In this document: in pieces, positions 1 through 6,973 of the stretch
Layout of the letters: the number at the start of each line of letters is the position of its first letter
How positions within the stretch are numbered: position 1 is the first letter of the stretch
NCBI GenBank assembly: GCA_012838435.1
Contig: DUPH01000122.1
Location: 1-34,249, forward strand
Direction: 5' to 3'
Source of the DNA: Lentisphaerota bacterium
GTDB lineage: Bacteria; Verrucomicrobiota; Kiritimatiellia; RFP12; UBA1067
DNA: 34,249 nucleotides
The notes under the pieces: model-generated
Told to the model about the DNA's origin: nothing
Seen by the model: the letters and a program-made list of their open reading frames with translations, nothing else
Databases searched by the model: none
Position numbers and translations under genes: made by a program

Positions 1-7
1 CGAAGGG

Positions 8-31
8 GGATTTAGGATTTAGGATTTAGGA
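8..31 (+). repeat. Three tandem GGATTTA heptamers ending in a Shine-Dalgarno
   Basis: Three exact copies of GGATTTA (8-28) run into GGAG (29-32), which sits eight bases before the ATG at 41. The ribosome binding site of the next gene is therefore part of the repeat. A three-unit version stands in the same position before the minus-strand gene that starts at 34061, and a shorter one lies at 2179-2194. Confidence 0.8.
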
Positions 32-40
32 GTTAGTGCA

Positions 41-970
41 ATGAAAAAGAGATGCTTGCTTGTTTGCTTGGTCGGATCTGCGGTAAGTGCTTTCACGCGT
101 GACCTCGTGTGGCTCGGCACAGATACCGATAACAACTGGGATCTCGTCACCGATAACTGGTTTGTGAAAGGCGACGACACGAAGACACGCGTCTGTTTCG
201 AGCCGGGCGATAACGTCTACTTCCTCGAAAGCGACTGGGTGAACCCTTCGACGCAGCTCGTCCGAACCAACACAACCGCATGGGCGAAGGAGTTCGATAT
301 CGGGTCGATCGTCATCAGCAACGACACCACGACCTTCACGTGGAAATGCAACGAGGGGAGCTACGGCGACGCTTTGTGTTTTCAGGCGACCTCTATCGAC
401 AAGTATGGCAATGGTGCTCTGGCGACCCCCTTCTGCTTCCAGTGGAACTGCGACTACACCGTACATGGCGGGCGGTTCATCTCGTCCAACGGATCATCCT
501 ATCCCGTCGACCACCGTAATGACACGGGTTCCATGATCGTTCCGCGCACGGTCAGCTTCCTCACAGGGTCGACGTGGGATGTGACAGGAGGCGTGGGGTT
601 CGGTGGTGCCGGCAACGGAGCACCGCTCCACGTGGTGTTCTCCAACGCAACGTTCAAGATCTCGCAGAGTTCGCGGTACGTGAGCTTGCCGAGGACAACG
701 TTCTACGACACATCCTTCATCATCAGCAGCAGCGCGGAGGCATCGCGTGCACTGCTGTTCACCGGTGACATCGTCATCACCGGTAGCACACCGGCCGTTA
801 TTCCGGCCGGCCGCACAATGACCTTTGGTCGGAAGGATAGGATGCCCCTCGATGTAAGGGTCGATGATGTCACCGGCGATGACGCGACCGACTTCACTGT
901 GGGGGGCATACTCTGTAATATGGATGTCATCTACCCTTCCGTCTCAGACAAGCCTTATTATTTCGGCTAG
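41..970 (+). CDS. Autotransporter-type beta-strand repeat protein, N-terminal part ending at an in-frame TAG
   Basis: The start is supported by GGAG eight bases upstream and by a signal peptide (MKKRCLLVCLVGSAVSA). The mature N-terminus (WLGTDTDNNWDLVTDNW, then GDNVYF) resembles the opening repeat of large secreted proteins that carry autotransporter-associated beta-strand repeats. The protein should be exported and may be surface bound; its ligand is unknown. The reading frame stops at TAG 968-970, but the same frame continues without another stop to 2164. The residues just after the TAG (FRKTGAGTM) are a typical repeat unit. I read 41-2164 as one gene of about 707 residues interrupted by a single nonsense codon. 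The alternatives are a true short protein or a sequencing error. Confidence 0.75.
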   Translation: MKKRCLLVCLVGSAVSAFTRDLVWLGTDTDNNWDLVTDNWFVKGDDTKTRVCFEPGDNVYFLESDWVNPSTQLVRTNTTAWAKEFDIGSIVISNDTTTFTWKCNEGSYGDALCFQATSIDKYGNGALATPFCFQWNCDYTVHGGRFISSNGSSYPVDHRNDTGSMIVPRTVSFLTGSTWDVTGGVGFGGAGNGAPLHVVFSNATFKISQSSRYVSLPRTTFYDTSFIISSSAEASRALLFTGDIVITGSTPAVIPAGRTMTFGRKDRMPLDVRVDDVTGDDATDFTVGGILCNMDVIYPSVSDKPYYFG

Positions 971-1000
971 GGTAACTTCAGGAAAACCGGTGCGGGCACA

Positions 1001-2164
1001 ATGTCAATCACCCACCCCGACAACACGTTCACCGGTAACGTCGAGATTGCCGAGGGCACGTTGCGGCTCGACAACACCAGTTCGCCTAACATCCGCGACG
1101 GCTACAACTATCGGTGCAGTACGCTCGGTGCTGTGGATGGCTACGACCGGACGATCACGGTCAAGAATGGCGCAACGCTGTTCACCGGAAACAATGTGCC
1201 GTTCGGCCTCGTCAATACGCCGATGAGCTTCAAAATCGCAGTCGAGGAGGGCGGTGCACTTACGTTGGGTCAGACACAGAACAACTTCGGCCAGCTTTCA
1301 CTGGAGGGCGGCAACTTCTCGTACACAAACGGTGCCCAGGCAACCTGGATCGAGTACGGACTGATGGCCATTGGCAAGAAGCTGTCCTTCTCCGGCTCGA
1401 CACCCTATGACCTGCAAGTCCGCGGCACCCACAACGTCATATACCTCGGCTTCACGCTTGACAGTCAACTTGACACAGAACCGGTCAGTCCGAGTCAGCC
1501 GCACCTTACAAACCTCTGGAGTGTGGTTGAGATCGAGGTCGCCGACATTACGGGCGATTCCGGCATTGACGCCGCAATCGGGCTGCCGATGCGCGACATG
1601 ATCAACATGTGCTACCCGACCTACGGCAACAATCCCAACGGCTACACCTACGACCCGTGGAAGTACTGCTATTTCCGTGACGGTATCCGCAAAACCGGCA
1701 CCGGCACGTTGCGCCTCAATGGTGTCAACGCCTACACGCACACGACGGAAGTTGCCGCAGGCACGTTGCTCGTAGACGGCACGATCGCGACGTCAAGCGG
1801 CGTGACGGTTGACGCCGGTGCCTTCCTGGGTGGCACGGGCACAGTCTCGGCGGTGACGTTGACGGACGGTGCGGGTTTCATCTGCACGGCGAAACGCGGT
1901 CAGACGGACGTCCTGAAAATGCCGTCGCTGACGATGCAGGGTGCAGTGACGGTGCGCGTGCTCAATCCCGATGCGACCGAATTTTCCACATTCAACCAGA
2001 ATCTGCTGAAGGTCACTGGCCTGCCCGCATCCGTTGACTTTACCAACTGGAGCGTCTCGTTTGAAGGGGTCGAACAGTCAAAGATGTTTACCTTTGCGTA
2101 CGATTCAACGACGGGCATCGTCTCGGCGCACTATGCGGGCGGCACGATGATTCTTCTTCAGTGA
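1001..2164 (+). CDS. Autotransporter-type beta-strand repeat protein, C-terminal part (same frame as 41-970)
   Basis: This is the downstream continuation of the preceding frame. The open frame begins at 971, directly after the TAG, and 1001 is only the first ATG in it. No ribosome binding site lies at a useful distance from 1001, so independent translation is doubtful. It contains at least two beta-strand repeat units: KTGAGTM with NTFTGNVEIAEGTLRL near its start, and KTGTGTLRLNGVNAYTHTTE with VAAGTLLVDG near residue 230. The C-terminus (AHYAGGTMILLQ) does not look like an outer-membrane beta-barrel, so this is not a classical self-inserting autotransporter. Frame and residue composition stay normal across the whole part, which argues for a recent lesion or none. 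Confidence 0.65.
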   Translation: MSITHPDNTFTGNVEIAEGTLRLDNTSSPNIRDGYNYRCSTLGAVDGYDRTITVKNGATLFTGNNVPFGLVNTPMSFKIAVEEGGALTLGQTQNNFGQLSLEGGNFSYTNGAQATWIEYGLMAIGKKLSFSGSTPYDLQVRGTHNVIYLGFTLDSQLDTEPVSPSQPHLTNLWSVVEIEVADITGDSGIDAAIGLPMRDMINMCYPTYGNNPNGYTYDPWKYCYFRDGIRKTGTGTLRLNGVNAYTHTTEVAAGTLLVDGTIATSSGVTVDAGAFLGGTGTVSAVTLTDGAGFICTAKRGQTDVLKMPSLTMQGAVTVRVLNPDATEFSTFNQNLLKVTGLPASVDFTNWSVSFEGVEQSKMFTFAYDSTTGIVSAHYAGGTMILLQ

Positions 2165-2189
2165 CAAACGCGCGGGGAGGATAGGATTT

Positions 2190-2266
2190 AGGAGTGCGGT
2201 GACAAGAGCCGCGCTGTGCGCGGGCCGCAGCACCGCTTTTGCACACCACTCTGCCACCGCACTCCT
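2190..2266. repeat. 12-bp perfect inverted repeat between convergent genes
   Basis: AGGAGTGCGGTG (2190-2201) is perfectly complementary to CACCGCACTCCT (2255-2266). The 53-base centre is GC-rich and can fold further. It lies in the 159-base gap between the repeat protein and the minus-strand parvulin gene, just after a partial GGATTTA repeat. There is no T-run, so it is not a typical intrinsic terminator. Confidence 0.6.
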
Positions 2267-2323
2267 GCTCAAAAAGCGGCGTCGCGCGGAAGACCGCTTG
2301 CCGCCGCACACCAAATCCGTTTC

Positions 2324-3415
2324 TTAGAGCTGCAAACCTTCGAAGATTGTCTCGATCTTCGCCGCGGCTTTCAGGCCCTCGATATACTTCTGAACCGCTT
2401 CGCGCGACTTGCCCTGCTTGAGCTGCTCGGTCACCTGTTCAGCGGTCGGAACCGGCTGCGGCTGCTGCGCTTGATCGACCTTGACCAGAATGTGTGACGC
2501 CGTGACGGACTCGGGACTCGCCGGGGTGTCGCCCTGCGCTGCGGTGGCGGGCGTTTTCGCCGTGACCTTGATCAGATGGTAGCCGAATTGGGTCTCGACG
2601 ATGGCGCCGACCTTGCCAACCTCCTGCGCGAAGGCGGCATCCTCAAAGGGCTTCACCATCCGGCCGCGCGTGAACTCGCCCAGATCGCCACCCTTTTGGC
2701 CGCTGGGGCAATCCGAGTGCGCCTTGGCCAACTCGGCGAAATCAGCGCCACCCTCGAGCTGCTTTTTGATGTCCTCGATCTTGGCTTTCTTGGCCGCCTT
2801 GTCAGCCTCGAGCCCTTTATTCTTCTCAACGATTTCCGCGTTGCTCTTTTCAATATCGGCGATGGTCTTTTTGACGTCTTCGTCGGCGATCTTGATGTCG
2901 GCAAGCACACTCTTTTGGATGAGCTTGTCGATGATGAGCCCCTCTTCGAATTCGGCCTTGGCGGCCTCTTCGCCCAGCGGGGCCTTCTTGAAGTACTGCT
3001 CCGGCGTCATATCCTGAGGCTTCAGCGCCTCTTCCATCTTGGCGAGCTGCGCCTTGCGATCATCGTCGGTCACGGTAATGGACTGCTTTTTGGCCTCATC
3101 AAGCAACAGCGTCTTCATGATGAAGCTGTGCGCCGCACGCTGCTCAAAATACTCCTTGGCCTGCGCAATCTGATCGGCGGGTACGTTTTGCGATTTCAGC
3201 AAAGCGTTGACCACCTTATCCATATCTTTGCGCAGATACTTCTTGTCGTTGACCGAAGCGACAACTTCGTTCGGGTCTGCGGGGACGGCCGCCTCAACGG
3301 CTACGGGCTCAGCAGGACTCCCAGCGGCCTTTACGGCCTCGGGTTCTTTTTCGCAGCCGGTTGCAACCACCAGCGTGGATGCCAAGGTCAGGCTGAACAA
3401 ACGGACGCACTTCAT
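2324..3415 (-). CDS. Parvulin-type peptidyl-prolyl isomerase, lipoprotein
   Basis: This is a periplasmic foldase-like protein of 363 residues. I start it at 3415 because AGGAG lies about ten bases upstream and because the N-terminus is then a lipoprotein signal (LVVATGC, lipidated Cys21). A low-complexity Ala/Glu/Pro linker and a SurA/PrsA-like helical region (about 50-180) follow. The rotamase core is clear: GGADFAELAKAHSDCPSGQK at 222-241, GGDLGEFTRGRMVKPFEDAA at 242-261, and QFGYHLIKV at 276-284. The usual first strand (xSHILV) is absent before this core; a coiled, Lys/Glu-rich helix stands there instead. ASHILVKV occurs after the core at 306-313, followed by the usual C-terminal helix (REAVQKYIEGL). 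The domain therefore looks circularly permuted. The start lies 17 bases after recO, so the two genes are probably cotranscribed. Confidence 0.9.
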   Translation of the reverse strand: MKCVRLFSLTLASTLVVATGCEKEPEAVKAAGSPAEPVAVEAAVPADPNEVVASVNDKKYLRKDMDKVVNALLKSQNVPADQIAQAKEYFEQRAAHSFIMKTLLLDEAKKQSITVTDDDRKAQLAKMEEALKPQDMTPEQYFKKAPLGEEAAKAEFEEGLIIDKLIQKSVLADIKIADEDVKKTIADIEKSNAEIVEKNKGLEADKAAKKAKIEDIKKQLEGGADFAELAKAHSDCPSGQKGGDLGEFTRGRMVKPFEDAAFAQEVGKVGAIVETQFGYHLIKVTAKTPATAAQGDTPASPESVTASHILVKVDQAQQPQPVPTAEQVTEQLKQGKSREAVQKYIEGLKAAAKIETIFEGLQL

Positions 3416-3432
3416 GGTATCGTGATCTCCTC

Positions 3433-4236
3433 TTACGCAGGTCTCTGCGCAGGTGTTGTATCTAACGTCTCCCAAGTGACACGACGGACAGCCGAGGGCA
3501 CTTCGAGATGGAAGACCATAAACATACCAAGAAATCGGGATAAGCCAAGAAGAAGATTTGCTTGGTTGTCATTTTTTTTATCAGCAAGTATCTGTGCCGC
3601 CGTCTCAAATTGCGGCGCATCGGCGAGTAGCATAAAGAGACTGCGGACGGCCCGGTGCAACGCCAGGGTCGACTCACCGGGCTGGCTTTTCGCCAGGTGG
3701 GGACAGGTCAGCCGTCCCGAAGGCAGGGAGAAGCGCAACCACATCCGCTCGGACGGATGGCAGTGCGGACAGGTGCGCAGGTCCGGCAGAAGCCCCACGT
3801 GCCGCAGGAGATGCGTTTCATACCAAAGTAGCAGGGCGCGTAGATTTGTCTCGGGCGCATGGCTGAGCCGGTCGAGGGTCTGGCTCAGCAACGCGAACAG
3901 GTCGGCGGCCTCCTGCTGGATGGGAACCGCGCGCGCCGTGAGGTCGCACAGATAAGTCGCGGCCACAACATGCCGCCAACGCTGCCGCAGTGGCTCGCGC
4001 AGTTCACGTGGCACGCATTCCCGAATTGCGTGGACGCCATCGCGCTCGCGCCGATAGAAAAGCAGATCGCACGTGTAAAAAAGATCGTATTGCCCCAGAA
4101 ACGCGCTTTTAGGTCGGCAAGCTCCCTTGACCGCCGTGACGACGCGGCCATAATCCGGCGTGAGCCACGTCACCATATGGGAGGTTTGTGACCAAGGGCG
4201 GATTTGCAAGACGATTGCCGGATTCTGAACGATCAA
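3433..4236 (-). CDS. recO: DNA repair protein RecO
   Basis: RecO loads RecA on SSB-coated gaps together with RecR in the RecF pathway. The N-terminal OB fold is recognisable (AIVLQIRPWSQTSHMVTWLT, then DYGRVVTAVKGACRPKS), followed by the helical domain and a CPHC zinc-ribbon half. A second half (LTCPHLA) is less complete. I place the start at the TTG at 4236, with AAAGGAA about eight bases upstream. That gives 267 residues and puts the OB fold at the N-terminus, as in the family. The in-frame ATG at 4350 would add 38 residues with no family match. The stop lies 17 bases before the lipoprotein start, whose ribosome binding site overlaps the recO end. Confidence 0.85.
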   Translation of the reverse strand: MIVQNPAIVLQIRPWSQTSHMVTWLTPDYGRVVTAVKGACRPKSAFLGQYDLFYTCDLLFYRRERDGVHAIRECVPRELREPLRQRWRHVVAATYLCDLTARAVPIQQEAADLFALLSQTLDRLSHAPETNLRALLLWYETHLLRHVGLLPDLRTCPHCHPSERMWLRFSLPSGRLTCPHLAKSQPGESTLALHRAVRSLFMLLADAPQFETAAQILADKKNDNQANLLLGLSRFLGMFMVFHLEVPSAVRRVTWETLDTTPAQRPA

Positions 4237-4541
4237 TGCAGCGGTTCCTTTCTTTAAACGGCAGTTGGGTACGGGGATGATGGCACAGAGGTACTTTCGG
4301 TTCAAGCGGTTTAATCCAAAACTAACCAAACCCTGATATTTTACATGCACTAATTCGCTAATGTTACACCGTTTTCACAGAGCACCCTCCGGGTGAAGGA
4401 ACGTAACCTCACCAAGGTTTGTGGAACAGTGCGTAAAAGAACGGCGGAAGGCTTTCCCACGCCGTTCGTTGCTGCCCGGGTGGGCGGTGATTCGGTGCGG
4501 CGGATCCGGACCGGGCAGGAAAGCCAACGAAGGAGAGAGCC
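4237..4541. other. Gene-free divergent intergenic region (305 bases)
   Basis: This stretch separates recO (-) from the beta-helix-like gene (+). The first half is AT-richer and should hold the promoters of both genes, but I cannot assign convincing -35/-10 pairs. From about 4380 onward, small hairpins (CACCC/GGGTG at 4383-4395; AACCT/AGGTT at 4405-4419) precede the structured leader at 4439-4525. The downstream ribosome binding site AAGGAG is at 4530-4535. Confidence 0.7.
4439..4525 (+). promoter_or_regulatory. Candidate pseudoknotted cis-regulatory RNA in the leader of the 4542 gene
   Basis: Three perfect 8-bp helices can form. Helix A pairs GAACGGCG (4439-4446) with CGCCGTTC (4460-4467). 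Helix B pairs GGCTTTCC (4450-4457), which lies inside the loop of A, with GGAAAGCC (4518-4525). Helix C pairs CTGCCCGG (4472-4479) with CCGGGCAG (4511-4518), sharing only base 4518 with B. A and B together make an H-type pseudoknot with C inserted in its third loop. The structure ends five bases before the ribosome binding site, where it could control initiation. I do not recognise it as a known riboswitch class. Base pairing is seen directly; function is inferred. Confidence 0.5.
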
Positions 4542-6728
4542 ATGACATGCACAAAAAAAATGTTTACGGGTTTGATGTCCGTATTCACGCTGATGGGTGC
4601 TGCGCAGGCAGCGCTGATCACGATTGACGGTTCAACCCCCAACACTGAGACGCGGGCCACTGCGGTATTCGAATTGCAAGGCATCCACAACTGGACAGCC
4701 GACAACGAGTACCTCTTGAAAGGCACCATTCTGGTTGGTAACGGCGCGGTCCTGAATATCGAAGCAGGTACGGTTATCCGTGGCGCTAACGAAGTCACGA
4801 CGAAAGCCGCTTACAACGTCGATTATCGTCCAGGGTCGCTGATTGTCGAGCGCGGCGGTAAGATCTTCGCCAACGGCACAGCCGAAAACCCAATCGTGAT
4901 GACGGACGAGTGGGACAACCACTTCCCGTGGAAGAACCAATGGGGCTCGTCGGTCACCCGCACGTGGATGTATCGTAACGGGTCAAACGTTCCCACGACC
5001 CACAACAACCAGGCATACGACTACGGCAAAATCGGGGACCTCCACGGCGCGTGGGGCGGACTGGTGTTGTGTGGCAAGGCGTTTGTGAACTGGGACGGTG
5101 CGGACGTTGCCGATCTGGGCACGGTAACGATCAACGTAGAGGGTGTTGATTCCGGTTTGGGCATCGCGGGCGGCGGCAACGATGATGACGACTCCAGCGG
5201 TGTGGTCAAATACGTCCAAATCCGTTACGGCGGTGCGATCACCACACAGGACGGCAAGGAAATCAACGGCCTGACCCTGTACGGCGTCGGTCGCGGCACG
5301 GAACTGCACCACATCGAGGTGTACAACAACCAGGATGACGGCATCGAGTGGTTCGGCGGGACGGTCAACGCGAAACATCTGGTGGTTTGGGGTGCGGGCG
5401 ATGACACCTTTGACAGCGACGCCGGCTTCCGCGGCAAAAACCAGTTCTTGTTCGGTGTGCAGCGCAACCTGAGCGGCTCGAAGATCGAGTCTGGCTGCTC
5501 TGACAAAGGCATGGAGATGGACGGGTTCGAAAAAACAGCGGCCAGCGGGTCGATGCTTTTCTCGGCCTCCCTCTGGGCCAACATTACGCTGATTGGCGCG
5601 GATTACGTCGACAGTACCAAACGGAACGCGGCCATTTCGATGCGCGACAACGCCTCGCCGCAGATTTACAACAGCGTGTTCATGGATTTCGGCAGCAAGG
5701 CGACCTTCATCGAGAACCGCACGGACATCACGGCAAACGGAATCACATTGAACGTGGCTGATCGTTTTGAAACCCCCAACACATTGGATCAGTTGCCGAC
5801 GTGGAGGGCAAACAACGCATTTGGACAAAATGTGGGCCCCGAGTACTTCTATCAGGCGCAGGTGCCCGGCAATCAGGCGTGCCTCCGCGGGTCGGTCTTC
5901 TGGAACATCCAGTCAGGACTTTATCCGACCAATGCGGGCCCTACGTCGCTGATGACTGCCTATCCGTGGATCAACGCTAAAGCAGGCGGAGGGCCGAACG
6001 TCAGCGGCTCACTGGCGCTCTACAGCGACTGGGACATGGAGCAGGAAGGCAATGTTGTCGGCCTGTACAATCTCTCTGCCGGCGACACCGCCGACGCGGA
6101 CGCAGACAACCTCATGCCCATCAAACGGCGCTACCGTACTCAGGTCGTGAAGGGGCCAAGCATGACCTCTGCCGCGTACGATATCACCGAGATCGACCCG
6201 CGTGCCGCGAACGATGCGGTGACGGGCGCCATGTACATCCCTGACAGTTGGGTCACGCCGACCGCCTACCGCGGCGCGTTCGGTCCGTCGAACAACTGGG
6301 CGAAGGGCTGGACCACGATCGCAACTCTGGGTGCCTTCGGTGAGGCTGCGAAAACAGACCCGCAGGAAGTCGAGCCGCTGGTGGACAACACGGTCTATGT
6401 CACGAACACGATCGTGACCGTCGTGACCAACGGCGTGAACGGGATTGTCTATCAGGACAACGGAACGGCGTTTACTGGGGAGCCGCTGAGCACGGACGTC
6501 GCCGTTTGGGGTATCCAGACCAGCCCCGTGGTGACCTACACCATCGCGACAGCGGGCACGTATCAGTTGCAATACACGGCCAGCCTGAACCCAGGCGAAG
6601 TAAATTGGCAGCCCGTGAAGACCTTCACGGCCACCGCTGTGCCTGTGACGGTGAACCTGACCGACCTCGTCGGTTTTACGCCGGAACATTCGGATGACTC
6701 GAGGTTCTATCGCTTGATGAAGCAATAG
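4542..6728 (+). CDS. Secreted beta-helix-like protein, probable partner of the downstream TonB receptor
   Basis: AAGGAG six bases upstream and a signal peptide (residues 1-23, ending AQA) fix the start. The 728-residue protein has the pattern of a secreted family found in Bacteroidetes and marine Gammaproteobacteria, often left as hypothetical: an opening strand with NWTADNEYLLKG, then ILVGNGAVLNIEAGTVIRG, LIVERGGKIFANGTAENPIV and WGGLVLCGKAFVN. These short strands, with glycine turns and GGGNDDDDSSGVVKYVQIRY, suggest a right-handed parallel beta-helix with an acidic, possibly calcium-binding, loop. The C-terminus (about 600-728) is a separate beta domain ending DDSRFYRLMKQ, perhaps a sorting or adhesion module. 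It sits just upstream of a TonB-dependent receptor operon but is closed by its own terminator. Export is well supported; substrate and role are unknown. Confidence 0.75.
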   Translation: MTCTKKMFTGLMSVFTLMGAAQAALITIDGSTPNTETRATAVFELQGIHNWTADNEYLLKGTILVGNGAVLNIEAGTVIRGANEVTTKAAYNVDYRPGSLIVERGGKIFANGTAENPIVMTDEWDNHFPWKNQWGSSVTRTWMYRNGSNVPTTHNNQAYDYGKIGDLHGAWGGLVLCGKAFVNWDGADVADLGTVTINVEGVDSGLGIAGGGNDDDDSSGVVKYVQIRYGGAITTQDGKEINGLTLYGVGRGTELHHIEVYNNQDDGIEWFGGTVNAKHLVVWGAGDDTFDSDAGFRGKNQFLFGVQRNLSGSKIESGCSDKGMEMDGFEKTAASGSMLFSASLWANITLIGADYVDSTKRNAAISMRDNASPQIYNSVFMDFGSKATFIENRTDITANGITLNVADRFETPNTLDQLPTWRANNAFGQNVGPEYFYQAQVPGNQACLRGSVFWNIQSGLYPTNAGPTSLMTAYPWINAKAGGGPNVSGSLALYSDWDMEQEGNVVGLYNLSAGDTADADADNLMPIKRRYRTQVVKGPSMTSAAYDITEIDPRAANDAVTGAMYIPDSWVTPTAYRGAFGPSNNWAKGWTTIATLGAFGEAAKTDPQEVEPLVDNTVYVTNTIVTVVTNGVNGIVYQDNGTAFTGEPLSTDVAVWGIQTSPVVTYTIATAGTYQLQYTASLNPGEVNWQPVKTFTATAVPVTVNLTDLVGFTPEHSDDSRFYRLMKQ

Positions 6729-6760
6729 TTCGCGCCAACGCGCAACACGCTACCTAAGCG

Positions 6761-6793
6761 AAAAAACGTCCCGCAGTCGCGGGACGTTTTTTT
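6761..6793 (+). terminator. Strong intrinsic terminator after the beta-helix-like gene
   Basis: AAAAAACGTCCCGC and GCGGGACGTTTTTT form a long perfect stem with a four-base loop (AGTC), followed by a T-run ending at 6793. The A-run on the 5' side makes it usable in both directions. Confidence 0.92.
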
Positions 6794-6884
6794 GGTTAAG
6801 AGTTGGTTTCAGGTTTCCTTTTTGACACGATTAGATTGCGGGCTTCGCCCGCGTTGGTTCCTTATTCAGGTTGCGGGCGATGAT

Positions 6885-6914
6885 TTAACAAAAACTGAAC
6901 AAAGCACTCATTAT
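6885..6914 (+). promoter_or_regulatory. Candidate sigma70-type promoter of the TonB receptor operon
   Basis: TTAACA (6885-6890) and CATTAT (6909-6914) are separated by 18 bases and lie about 60 bases before the receptor ATG. They match the -35 consensus at five of six positions and the -10 at four. Its place after the terminator at 6761-6793 fits a separate transcript. This rests on sequence resemblance only. Confidence 0.35.
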
Positions 6915-6973
6915 CAATTAACAGTATTCCCGCATATTCTCTCAAACCAGGAACAACCAGACCTGAATAACCC

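Noticed and set aside
2576-3955. 459-codon open frame on the plus strand across recO and the parvulin gene
   Set aside because: It is antisense to two clear genes, has a low-complexity Leu/Arg composition and no ribosome binding site or known motif.
4439-4525. HDV-like self-cleaving ribozyme fold
   Set aside because: The order of strands is similar, but there is no P3 hairpin between the second and third strands and no joining segment with a catalytic C before the last strand.
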